Assembly: GCF_012932915.1 (NCBI RefSeq)
Contig: NZ_VCQU01000014.1
Coordinates: 104,960-168,959 of the forward strand
Length of the DNA: 64,000 bases
Direction of reading: 5' to 3'
Origin: Antrihabitans stalactiti
GTDB taxonomy: Bacteria; Actinomycetota; Actinomycetes; Mycobacteriales; Mycobacteriaceae
Shown: positions 1-6,706 of the stretch, in pieces
Layout of the letters: each line of letters opens with the position of its first letter
Position numbering within the stretch: position 1 is the stretch's first letter
Made by a program: the position numbers and the translations under genes
The notes under the pieces: generated by a model
Seen by the model: only the letters and a program-made list of their open reading frames with translations
The model's database searches: none
What the model was told of the DNA's origin: nothing

Positions 1-1
1 G

Positions 2-352
2 CATCTCGATCTGGACGAACTGGTCGCGGTGGCGCGCGAGTTCACCGACAAGGCCGCGGAAAGGGCCGCAGCGATCGGCGTCAATCCCGATGGTCGCGTA
101 GGCGCCGTGGCGAACACCGTTGGCGACGAGGGCCATGATGCGGAGTGGCAACAAGACAGCGAGGTGATAGCGACGATCGTCGATCATCTCGCGGCCGTGA
201 TCGAGCGTCTCAGAGAACGCATCACCGTGACGGAATCAGCCGATCCGGTGACGCATGATCTGCTCATCGACATCACCGCGCAACTGGAGAAATTGCACTG
301 GATGTGGCAGGCCCAGACAGGGGATCGCAGACGCCTAGGTACCCACTCGTGA
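2..352 (+). CDS. dps: Dps-family ferritin-like protein, C-terminal part
   Basis: The reading frame is open from the first bases of the window, so only the last 116 residues are present and the start lies upstream. The visible part has the C-terminal half of a Dps/ferritin-like four-helix protein: a segment resembling the Dps run AxRAxxxGxxPDGR, then helical stretches ending in LEKLHWMWQAQ, which matches the LEKxxWMLRAQ end of mycobacterial Dps. Family members form dodecamers that bind DNA, oxidise Fe(II) with peroxide and store iron during starvation or hypoxia. The ferroxidase residues would be in the missing N-terminal part. It lies 70 bp upstream of an Rv1733c-like gene, which fits a dormancy-type group. 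Confidence 0.8.
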   Translation, partial: HLDLDELVAVAREFTDKAAERAAAIGVNPDGRVGAVANTVGDEGHDAEWQQDSEVIATIVDHLAAVIERLRERITVTESADPVTHDLLIDITAQLEKLHWMWQAQTGDRRRLGTHS

Positions 353-422
353 CACGGCCGTAAATATTGGCGATGTCACGGCCCGGGCGGCCGTTGGCCC
401 CGATGCGGAAGAGGGCAGTGCG

Positions 423-1061
423 ATGACTGCAGGCGCCGATGCTCAGATGACCGCGGAAGGAGTAGTGGTGGAGACCTTCACCGTGCGCTTGCCACGATGG
501 AAAGCCGTGCTGTGGCTGTTCGGTCGCACTCCGCTGGTGCGCGCCAGTGACCGGGTCGAAGCATCGGTGTTGGTGCTCGCTGTGGTGGTCTGGTTGCTGG
601 CCTTTCCGATTGTCGCCACAGCCGGCGTCGCAGTGTACGACTCGCGCCGCCTGATCTACGCCGAGGAGGTTCACACACGCCAGTCAGTGACGGCGACATT
701 CACCGAAAGCCCTGCAGCCCAACAGGTCCCGCCGTTCAGGACGGTGGAGGCGCACTGGTCTGCTGGTGGAGCCGAACATATCGGCCACGTCGAGACGCGA
801 TCGATCGCACAACCTGGCGATACCATCACGATCTGGGTCGATCGAAATGGTGTCCAGGTCGATGAGCCGACCCCGACCAACCACGCCGCCGTGGAGGCGA
901 TCACAGTTGCCGCATTGATCTGGATCGGCGTGGCCGCCGCCGCGATGTCGGCGTACGCAGGTACTCGTATCGTGTGTGACCGCATCCGCGGCACCCGGTG
1001 GCAACACGACCTCGACAGGCTGGTCACGGCTGGCGGTAAGCCTTCCTCCAGTGAACCGTGA
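423..1061 (+). CDS. Rv1733c-like two-TM membrane protein
   Basis: A 212-residue protein with two membrane segments, near residues 48-71 and 158-182, separated by an extracytoplasmic domain of about 85 residues. The layout matches Rv1733c of M. tuberculosis, a DosR-regulated membrane protein of unknown function and a known latency antigen. The N-terminal segment before the first helix (LPRWKAVLWLFGRTPLVRASDRVE) is the most family-like part. The start at 423 is preceded by GAGGG at a usable distance; a second ATG lies at 450. Function cannot be inferred. Its neighbours (Dps, CBS-BON protein) suggest induction in hypoxia or stationary phase, but I do not see a clear DosR box. Confidence 0.7.
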   Translation: MTAGADAQMTAEGVVVETFTVRLPRWKAVLWLFGRTPLVRASDRVEASVLVLAVVVWLLAFPIVATAGVAVYDSRRLIYAEEVHTRQSVTATFTESPAAQQVPPFRTVEAHWSAGGAEHIGHVETRSIAQPGDTITIWVDRNGVQVDEPTPTNHAAVEAITVAALIWIGVAAAAMSAYAGTRIVCDRIRGTRWQHDLDRLVTAGGKPSSSEP

Positions 1062-1412
1062 GACACAAGTAACTCGGCTCGATAGATCCGAGAGTTGCTC
1101 CGGGCCGCTTGACGCCACCGTAGCCGGACAACAGCGGCACTGTCGGCCAACCACAACCGACCACTGCCGGGTTGTCCGATTCCGGCAAACGGTCGGAAGT
1201 CATGTCAGACCACCATGGAGTCATCGAGCAAATGTTCCGACGTGGACGGTGTCCGACTCGAAGCCCAGTCACGACGCAGAAGCGTTGCGGGTCGCAGAGG
1301 ACGGGCCGCCAGCTGGTCGACACTGCGGTGCGATTTCCACGAAGGACCCATCGACGATGTATTCCGCGCCGGTATCGGTTTACGGCGGATTAGTTGAGAG
1401 GCAAGTGAGATC
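1062..1412. other. Gene-free interval
   Basis: This 351-bp interval separates the Rv1733c-like gene from the CBS protein gene. Only fragmentary ORFs without family-like sequence occur on either strand. It presumably holds the promoter of the CBS gene; no clear -35/-10 pair or operator was recognised. The tail (GAGAGGCAAGTGAG) provides the ribosome binding site of the next gene. Confidence 0.5.
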
Positions 1413-2063
1413 ATGCGGGTTAGCGAAGTCATGCAACGACCGATCACGGTTCTACGTACGAGCGGCAAGGCACGCGATGCGGCGGTGATGCTCGCCCAGT
1501 TGGGTTACGGCGCTCTCCCCGTGCTCGACCAGGACGATCGACTCGTCGGGATGCTCACCAGTGGAGACGTGCTCCGGGCCGGTGAGATCAGAGACACGAC
1601 GGTTGGTGAGGTGATGAGCACGCCGGCGGTGTCGGTGGCCTCCGATCAGGATCTCGCCGAGGTGTGGAAGAAGCTGCTGCCCCGTGGACTGCGCAGCCTG
1701 CCTGTCGTCGACCCCGATGGCCGGGTGGTGGGAATGTTCAGCCGTGGTGACGCGCTGCGGATCATGCTCAAACCGGACGAAGCGATCGCGTCCGGGGCCC
1801 AGAACTTGCTCGATGAGTACACCGGCAAACGGCGCTGGCGGGTTACCGTCAGCGAAGGAGCGGCCACGATCTTCGGCGGGTTTCTCGACGAATCCGAACG
1901 GCGCATCGCCCTTGCTTTGGTCCGGACCGTGCCCGGCACTCGCACCGCGACGATCGCACCCGCATCCGACTCATCTTGTTCGCAACCCGCTCTTGTGACC
2001 GCAGAGGCCGTCCCGAAGCGGCACCGCAAGCAAGCCGCCGACGTCCAAGCGGTGACGAGGTGA
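1413..2063 (+). CDS. Tandem CBS-domain protein with C-terminal BON-like domain
   Basis: The first ~115 residues form two CBS domains ([20 protein letters not shown] and [19 protein letters not shown] are the conserved strand-helix ends), a Bateman module that usually binds adenine nucleotides. Residues ~140-180 resemble a BON domain ([21 protein letters not shown], then VPGTRT), a combination common in actinobacteria. The N-terminal [14 protein letters not shown] resembles hypoxic response protein Hrp1, although Hrp1 lacks the BON part. The last ~35 residues are basic and low in complexity. The stop overlaps the GTG of the next gene by 4 bp (GTGA), which indicates translational coupling. Confidence 0.85.
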   Translation: MRVSEVMQRPITVLRTSGKARDAAVMLAQLGYGALPVLDQDDRLVGMLTSGDVLRAGEIRDTTVGEVMSTPAVSVASDQDLAEVWKKLLPRGLRSLPVVDPDGRVVGMFSRGDALRIMLKPDEAIASGAQNLLDEYTGKRRWRVTVSEGAATIFGGFLDESERRIALALVRTVPGTRTATIAPASDSSCSQPALVTAEAVPKRHRKQAADVQAVTR

Positions 2064-2443
2064 AGAACGGGACTGAAACCGTGGCCGCAGCAACCGATCG
2101 TCAACGGGCTGTTCGCGACGCTGTTCTGCGTTGGCTCTTTGTCAAGTCGGCCGAAGGCCACCGCGGCACATTCCTGGACTCGGATGCGATCGGCACAGCA
2201 TTCGGATGCTCGCTGGCCCCGCTCACGCAAGATGAGGTCGCGGAAGCGTCGGATCGGCTGTTTCGCTCAGGTCATGTGACCGGGGTTCCGGTGATGGGCC
2301 TGTCGATCCCACGGCCGATTCTGACGGTCGCTGGTCGGCGGGTAGCCAAGGCTGCGCACATTGCCTGCGGGCGCGGCAGAAAACCGCGATCGGTCGAAAC
2401 AGACGACCGTCTAACCGCTGCGTATGCACGCGCGCGCCAGTAA
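2060..2443 (+). CDS. Hypothetical protein coupled to the CBS protein gene
   Basis: I do not recognise this 127-residue protein. The frame is open from further upstream, but the GTG at 2060 overlaps the previous stop as GTGA and gives the more natural N-terminus. Residues ~14-95 are predicted alpha-helical with two short beta-like stretches ([23 protein letters not shown]), which could form a winged-helix fold. No catalytic motif is visible. Because it is coupled to the CBS-BON gene, it may act with it, for example as a partner or regulator. This is inference. Confidence 0.6.
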   Translation: MKNGTETVAAATDRQRAVRDAVLRWLFVKSAEGHRGTFLDSDAIGTAFGCSLAPLTQDEVAEASDRLFRSGHVTGVPVMGLSIPRPILTVAGRRVAKAAHIACGRGRKPRSVETDDRLTAAYARARQ

Positions 2444-2620
2444 TCCCCGAAGCGGGCGCAGGTGGGCGTGTATTCATCACTTGGTGATCGGAAGCCGACG
2501 GCTCGAATCGAAACTCGGGCCGGAAGGTCGTTCGTATCGAAAGGTGCGAAGGTCGTGCCATATCCATTTATGCCACGCATCGAGATTGCGGATAAAGTAA
2601 TGGCCGAATGTAAATAGAAG

Positions 2621-2642
2621 ACGCCGACCGAAAAATCGGCGT
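2621..2642. terminator. Hairpin in the 2444-2714 intergenic region
   Basis: A perfect 7-bp stem (ACGCCGA / TCGGCGT) closes an A-rich 8-base loop. There is no T tract on the + strand after it, so terminator activity is uncertain. The 270-bp region around it is more AT-rich than its neighbours and has no convincing gene. Confidence 0.35.
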
Positions 2643-2714
2643 GACCTGGACATTTATACGTTATTGAGTATGGTTGGAGTTAGGTATTCGTCATCGATAA
2701 GGAAGGGTCCGACA

Positions 2715-2834
2715 ATGGCTAAGTCTGCCGTGAAGAGTTCGAAACAATCTGCACGCGCCCTCAAGGAGCGTCGAGCGGAAAAGCGCACAAGAGCACGCGA
2801 AGCCTCTCAATTTATGCCAAAGCGCAAGCGGTGA
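2715..2834 (+). CDS. Very small, highly basic hypothetical protein (39 aa)
   Basis: A short ORF with ATG at 2715 encodes 39 residues of which about one third are Lys or Arg (it starts MAKSAVKSSKQSARALKERR and ends KRKR). GGAAGGG lies about 8 bases upstream and could serve as ribosome binding site. The even spread of basic residues and lack of hydrophobic runs would suit a nucleic-acid-binding or ribosome-associated peptide. It is too short for family assignment, and a chance ORF cannot be excluded. Confidence 0.45.
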   Translation: MAKSAVKSSKQSARALKERRAEKRTRAREASQFMPKRKR

Positions 2835-3054
2835 AATAATCTTATTGCGGAACGCTAACGACGAAAGGCGCGGCGTACTTGTGGAATTCGACACAGGCCG
2901 GCTTGACCCATGTCAGATGCAGGAGCGTGATAGTTGTGCTCGTGACCTGCGCCGACACGGCTACCTATCCCCGCTGGTGCGAATGAACCACCGTCCCAGT
3001 GTCCGGCGGTTTCCGTGCACCGCCTTCACACCACCGAAATGCAAAGGAGCGAGC

Positions 3055-3213
3055 ATGCACGCCGAAACGGAACTTAGAAAGGGCAGAAGATCCACGACAA
3101 CGCCCGCGCGCGGCAATATGTCAGCAACCAAAGAACGAATCGCCGCCCGACAGCGCCTCGTCGCACTCCAACGTTGGGAATCCGAAGGAGGTGCTGTGCA
3201 CGCCGTCCGTTAA
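3055..3213 (+). CDS. Small basic hypothetical protein (52 aa)
   Basis: The ATG at 3055 follows a good ribosome binding site (AAAGGAG, 5 bases upstream). The 52-residue product is basic and hydrophilic with a central KERIAARQRLVALQRWE stretch that would form an amphipathic helix. The frame is open further upstream (from 2845), but the Shine-Dalgarno sequence supports this start. No family was recognised. It resembles the 39-residue ORF 220 bp upstream in composition only. Its expression is unproven. Confidence 0.4.
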   Translation: MHAETELRKGRRSTTTPARGNMSATKERIAARQRLVALQRWESEGGAVHAVR

Positions 3214-3598
3214 GGCCACGTCCCCGACTCGGCCCAGGGTTGGCGGGAGCAGCGGAAGTCGCATTGCAAGGCTTGGCAAAGTCCTCATTCGAAGTCTGCC
3301 GCATGTAAAGAACCGGCGAAACTGGCGAATCAATTGATCAAAGTGACTTCTCGGAGCACCGCGCGGCGATGACTGCCGAAATGTGGACATCCATCCGACA
3401 GGAATCGCGAAGATGCAACCCGCGTTCGACCCAATTCACCGTCCTGCTGGGGTGTACCGCGCGGACATGGTGCGCCGCTGCGAAAATGGGTGTTGGCACC
3501 GATTATCGACGCCGACCGCGCAGACGATTGTGGGCGAGGAGTTAATCCGCCCATCGCGACAGGTCTCGCGAATCCCACGACGTCAGGACATTTCCACG
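3214..3598. other. Gene-free interval
   Basis: There is no supportable gene in this 385-bp stretch. It contains a short palindrome (GATCAATTGATC near 3335) and several fragmentary ORFs with no family-like sequence. Composition is mixed, as elsewhere in the 2.4-5.7 kb accessory region. Confidence 0.4.
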
Positions 3599-3736
3599 AT
3601 GGTGGTCTACGTAATTCTCATCGCCATAACGGCCGCATTGCTCGTGCTGACGATCTGGTTGGCGTGTACGTCGCCCCCGTACAGGCCTTCAGGCGATGTC
3701 GGACCCGACGAGCAGCACCATATGCGGCGGGACTGA
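3599..3736 (+). CDS. Small single-pass membrane peptide (45 aa)
   Basis: The ATG at 3599 has AGGA 9 bases upstream. The product begins with a single hydrophobic helix (VVYVILIAITAALLVLTIWL) followed by a short hydrophilic tail rich in Pro, Asp and His. This layout is common to small membrane peptides, including some toxins of type I toxin-antitoxin systems, but nothing else supports that function. It lies antisense to the decayed frame downstream of the AbiEi-like remnant, so it could be a chance ORF. Confidence 0.35.
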   Translation: MVVYVILIAITAALLVLTIWLACTSPPYRPSGDVGPDEQHHMRRD

Positions 3737-3779
3737 TGGCGGCCTGAGAAAGCTCTGGAAGAGCGAGAATCCGCAGGAT

Positions 3780-4034
3780 GGGGACGCATTGGGACCGGAG
3801 CAGATCCAGCGCGGATTCGTGCGAAATGACACCGCGGCCGCGGCTCCAGGCGACGGCCTCGGCGTAGGATGCGTGCGGTCCGGAGGCGAGGGCTGGGACA
3901 CGGTAGTCGCCGTGCGCCGAGTGCTCCAACCGGCCTGTGGCGGCGAGCTTGCGGAGTTGAGCTGGGTAACCGCGGTTGTCCACGGCTACTTCCAGTGCAC
4001 GATCGAACGTCGTGCGTCCGTTGATTGTTCGCAT
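3780..4034 (-). pseudogene. Decayed AbiEi-type antitoxin, N-terminal remnant
   Basis: Read from 4034 on the minus strand, the product starts MRTINGRTTFDRALEVA and continues with LRKLAATGRLE, YRVPALASGPHASYAEAVAW and GVISHESALDLL. These match the N-terminal winged-helix domain of AbiEi-family antitoxins (type IV toxin-antitoxin). About 12 residues normally present after DNRGY are missing, and similarity stops abruptly after SALDLL; the frame then runs into unrelated sequence. The normal C-terminal part and an AbiEii-type nucleotidyltransferase partner are absent. It is a remnant of a lost defence or TA module. Confidence 0.65.
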
Positions 4035-4041
4035 GATTTAG

Positions 4042-4068
4042 AGATTTAGGATGATTGCCAATCGGTCA
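4042..4068. repeat. 27-bp imperfect direct repeat, copy 1
   Basis: The sequence starts AGATTTAGG and ends AATCGGTCA and lies immediately upstream of the AbiEi remnant start. A second copy at 5465-5491 matches at 22 of 27 positions, and every difference is a transition. The two copies bracket the antitoxin/RES remnant. Confidence 0.5.
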
Positions 4069-4293
4069 GTGGCTTAAGTTCGCGTCGGACACCGATCGCG
4101 TCCCCATCGACGTCGTAATCCTTCGGGGGCCCATTGTCATCCGCAAACCTTGATGCTCGCGGCTCGTCGCCCGACTCCCGCCTTGTCCCGTGTCTGCTTG
4201 CACTGCAGCACTATTCAAATGGCACTGGTCTCTGGCGCTGTTTGGCGGCATTTGGATGGGTCAATCTCGCTAGAAAAGGGCGTCGCAACCGGC

Positions 4294-4341
4294 TTCGACT
4301 AAGCGCTAACGCTGTCTTACACTGTTAGTTGACATTAGGAG
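4294..4341 (+). promoter_or_regulatory. Possible promoter and Shine-Dalgarno of the antitoxin gene
   Basis: TTCGAC and TACACT with an 18-base spacer form a plausible weak promoter. The spacer contains AGCGCTAACGCT, an imperfect palindrome that could be an autoregulatory operator, as is usual for antitoxins. AGGAGAGG at 4337-4344 is the ribosome binding site. The assignment is by pattern only. Confidence 0.3.
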
Positions 4342-4347
4342 AGGGTG

Positions 4348-4983
4348 GTGGGGGTCGACTACAGCAGTGACGCCGAAGCCCGGTTCTTGCACGGGAAAGT
4401 CGGTTTCGAAACAGCGCTGAGTGAGATTGTGGGTGCAGAAATCACGAGGGCCGATCTGGTGCGAGTGCTGCACACCGTGGCAGAAGTGGCAGCTGCAGCA
4501 TCCCATGATCCTGTTCTATCGGTGCACGACGAGACGCTGCTCGACGAAGCGGGTTTCACCGCCGAACAGCCAAAAGCAACCATCACCCTGCTGTCGAGCG
4601 ATCTTCAGATGCGCGAACTCGTGAGATCGTCCTTGACCGTCAATACGGCCGCGGAACGGCTGGGAGTGTCACCCGCGCGAATCCGGCAGCGCATCGCTGA
4701 CCACACCGTATGGGCGTACAAATCCGGGCAGAACCACCTCCTGCCCGCTGCGCAATTCATCGACAATGGAACAGTCCCACACCTCGACAAGGTCGCGCCA
4801 CTGATCCCAGGCGACCTGCATCCGCTGAGCGTGCACGCACTGCTGACCCGCCGATTCCCCGAGCTGGTCGTCGACGATGAGCCAGCGTCGATCATCCAGT
4901 TCCTCAGCGCGAGCGCCGGTTCCGCAGACGACATCACCGCCGTCGACCACGTCATCACCGCCGCCGTCTGGGAGTCCGCGTAA
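4348..4983 (+). CDS. Antitoxin-type DNA-binding protein (RES-toxin partner family)
   Basis: The 211-residue protein has a helix-turn-helix segment in the middle (SSLTVNTAAERLGVSPARIR, then the recognition-helix continuation) and a C-terminal region with DLHPLSVHALLTRRFPELVV and DDEPASIIQFL. Actinobacterial antitoxins encoded just upstream of RES-domain toxins share this pattern: HTH, then HPL...DLxxDDEPxSPLxWL. GTG codons at 4345 and 4348 are both possible; the second has the better spacing from AGGAG. Only 4 bp after its stop a toxin-like frame begins but is broken, so this appears to be an orphan antitoxin that has outlived its toxin. Autoregulation is expected for the family. Confidence 0.65.
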   Translation: MGVDYSSDAEARFLHGKVGFETALSEIVGAEITRADLVRVLHTVAEVAAAASHDPVLSVHDETLLDEAGFTAEQPKATITLLSSDLQMRELVRSSLTVNTAAERLGVSPARIRQRIADHTVWAYKSGQNHLLPAAQFIDNGTVPHLDKVAPLIPGDLHPLSVHALLTRRFPELVVDDEPASIIQFLSASAGSADDITAVDHVITAAVWESA

Positions 4984-4987
4984 GCCT

Positions 4988-5120
4988 GTGACACCGATAC
5001 TGCCGCCACCGCCCAGCATCGCGGTGTCAGCCGTCACGCCCTGAGGCCGAGTAACGATGGCGCGCGCTCCGGCGGAAGTTCGTGATGACTCCGTAGGTGG
5101 CGTCGGCGGGAAGGTCGGCG
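4988..5120 (+). pseudogene. Frameshifted remnant of a RES-domain-like toxin gene
   Basis: A GTG 4 bp after the antitoxin stop begins a Pro-rich start (TPILPPPPSIAVSAVTP) typical of RES-family toxins encoded after such antitoxins. It stops at once, but the next frame continues LRPSNDGA and the third frame continues ALRRKFVMTP, so two small indels disrupt what would have been one N-terminus. Beyond about 5120 no RES motifs are recognisable up to 5320. RES toxins usually degrade NAD+, so loss of the toxin with retention of the antitoxin is plausible. The assignment depends mainly on gene position and the short N-terminal match. Confidence 0.45.
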
Positions 5121-5134
5121 CCACCTCTATCGGT

Positions 5135-5165
5135 CTTCCCCAATTCGTCAGACGAACTGGGGAAG
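5135..5165. repeat. 31-bp near-perfect palindrome
   Basis: CTTCCCCA and TGGGGAAG form the outer arms of a 31-bp inverted repeat with only one or two interior mismatches. It lies inside the decayed toxin region. There is no T tract, so it is more likely a protein-binding site or insertion scar than a terminator. Confidence 0.5.
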
Positions 5166-5464
5166 CGAACGCGGGTGACCGCGTGCGGCCGACGGCGAAC
5201 GCGTCGCGTGTCGACACGTCAAGTTTATCGGCTGCTGACAATCGACGCGACGGTCCCCAACAACGGCGCCGGAGACATCGTCGTTCGGCCCCCAAGCCCC
5301 TTCGCACAGTTGTAAGCGCATAGCCGATACCGCTGAAATTCGTTGTGCACGAACATCTATCGTCTGGCGATCGCCGAACCGGGGCGTTCAGCACACTGGC
5401 GACGCGAGCTGGTTCCGCGACTTCGTTTCGGCTGTCTTTCCGAGGCTTCCTTCTGCCCAGCAGC

Positions 5465-5491
5465 AGATTTAGAATGATCATTAATCGGTCA
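5465..5491. repeat. 27-bp imperfect direct repeat, copy 2
   Basis: This is the second copy of the repeat at 4042-4068 in the same orientation, with 22 of 27 positions identical. It lies in a 600-bp stretch (about 5120-5700) in which I find no intact gene. Confidence 0.5.
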
Positions 5492-5612
5492 CCACAATCG
5501 AACCGTGCCCCTCGCGGGTGCGGCAGCAGGATCGTTGGACGCGTACGACGATCGCCTCGATAACCGATGTCCACAGGTGGTGGCCCAATCCAGTAGATAC
5601 CCCTGAAATGTC

Positions 5613-5642
5613 GAAAGACACCGATTGCCGTCGGTGTCTTTC
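5613..5642. repeat. 12-bp perfect stem hairpin left of the recombinase/transposase element
   Basis: The arms GAAAGACACCGA and TCGGTGTCTTTC are perfectly complementary around a 6-base loop. It lies 42 bp before the AGGAGGAG ribosome binding site that opens the three-gene element. It could be a terminator shielding the element from upstream transcription, or part of the element's end. Confidence 0.6.
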
Positions 5643-5700
5643 AGGTCGATCGCCAGGAATCCGCTGTCGCTGACGTCTGTGCAGGAGGAGATCTGCACTC

Positions 5701-5760
5701 ATGAGAATACTCCCGTTTTCCCGTCCCGCACCAGACCCTCATCGTGCAGAAGCGGGGTGA
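5701..5760 (+). CDS. Putative 19-aa leader peptide
   Basis: The strongest Shine-Dalgarno in this area (AGGAGGAG at 5684-5691) is followed, 9 bases later, by an ATG that opens only 19 codons (MRILPFSRPAPDPHR...). The stop at 5758-5760 is 7 bases before the ATG at 5768 of the first recombinase-like gene. The arrangement suggests a leader ORF that couples translation into the downstream gene, or a frameshifted original N-terminus. It may not encode a functional peptide. Confidence 0.4.
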   Translation: MRILPFSRPAPDPHRAEAG

Positions 5761-5767
5761 CCTGGCC

Positions 5768-6706
5768 ATGTCGGCGTATGCGCGTGGCGGTGACGATCCC
5801 GACTCGATCATGTTGCGTATCAGTTCGTTTCGTCCACGGGCCGTCGACGACGTTACCTGGGAGGCGATCGGGGCGTGGGTGCGGACAACCACCCTGGCGT
5901 CGCAGCCGGTGTTGGCCACCCAGGCCGCGGCGTCGTTGAAAGCGCTGGCGAGATTCGCCGCGTGGGCGGTCGAGCAAGGAATGGTGCTCGAGGCCGAGGC
6001 CGTGTTGAGTCCGGAGGTGGTGGAGCGGTATCGGCTGACGGGGATGCGACCACTGGTCGCCACGTCACGATCGGCGGAGACGTCGCGGTTGCGGAGAATC
6101 GCACGAATAGTGACGACGTCGGCGCCGTGGCCACCGCCGCTGGACAGCTCCCCGCGCGGGCCGCTGTCCCCGCCCTACACCGCAACGGAGGTGGCACGGT
6201 TCTGGGACGTTGCGCAGCGGCAGCGCAGTCTGTTTCGTCGGCATGCGATGACGGCAGTTCTCGCTCTGACCCTCGGTGCCGGTGCCCGGTCGGGGGAGTT
6301 GTTCAGCGTCACCGACGTGGACGTGGTCGACATCGAGTCGACGACGGCGATCCGGCTCGGGTCACCGGTCCGAGTGGTGCCGGTGCGTCACGACTGCGTG
6401 CGACCGTTGCGGCGGGTGTGCGCCGCGGCGGGCGGTGAGCCGTTGGTGGTGTCACGGCGCCAGGGCCGTGATCAGGCCGCAGCCTTGGTGGGGTCGTTCG
6501 ACATGCCCCGCGATGTGCCGCATCTGACTGTGGCGCGGTTGCGATCGACATGGTTGGCGTCGGTGTTGACAGACCTAGCGGTGCCTGAGGTGTTCGCGGC
6601 CGCAGGAATCGTCAGCGGCAAAGCCTTCTCGGACCTCGTCGCCTATCTCCCTGCATCGGAGCTCGGTTCGCCCGGGTGGCGCAGCCTCGTCGGGGGCGGG
6701 TCGTGA
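5768..6706 (+). CDS. Tyrosine-recombinase-like protein A (divergent integrase)
   Basis: The C-terminal half resembles the catalytic domain of phage-integrase-type recombinases. Box I occurs as LGAGARSGELFSV (Arg near residue 173). Box II is represented by LTVARLRSTWLASVL (Arg near 256), but the His of the usual HxxR is replaced. A Tyr in DLVAYLP near residue 291 is in the right place for the nucleophile. The N-terminal ~110 residues are helical, like a core-binding domain. At ~312 residues it has normal integrase length. I chose ATG 5768; a GTG at 5744 would add 8 residues. It may bind element ends or be a catalytically weakened recombinase. It is paralogous to the next gene. Confidence 0.6.
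   Translation: MSAYARGGDDPDSIMLRISSFRPRAVDDVTWEAIGAWVRTTTLASQPVLATQAAASLKALARFAAWAVEQGMVLEAEAVLSPEVVERYRLTGMRPLVATSRSAETSRLRRIARIVTTSAPWPPPLDSSPRGPLSPPYTATEVARFWDVAQRQRSLFRRHAMTAVLALTLGAGARSGELFSVTDVDVVDIESTTAIRLGSPVRVVPVRHDCVRPLRRVCAAAGGEPLVVSRRQGRDQAAALVGSFDMPRDVPHLTVARLRSTWLASVLTDLAVPEVFAAAGIVSGKAFSDLVAYLPASELGSPGWRSLVGGGS

Noticed and set aside
1976..2059. N-terminal extension of the protein at 2060-2443
   Set aside because: This part overlaps the end of the CBS-BON gene in another frame and is Arg/Pro-rich shadow sequence; GTG 2060 with a 4-bp overlap is the more natural start.
4669..5574. 301-codon minus-strand frame across the antitoxin/toxin region
   Set aside because: It is antisense to the intact antitoxin and continues through non-coding DNA; no recognisable domain.
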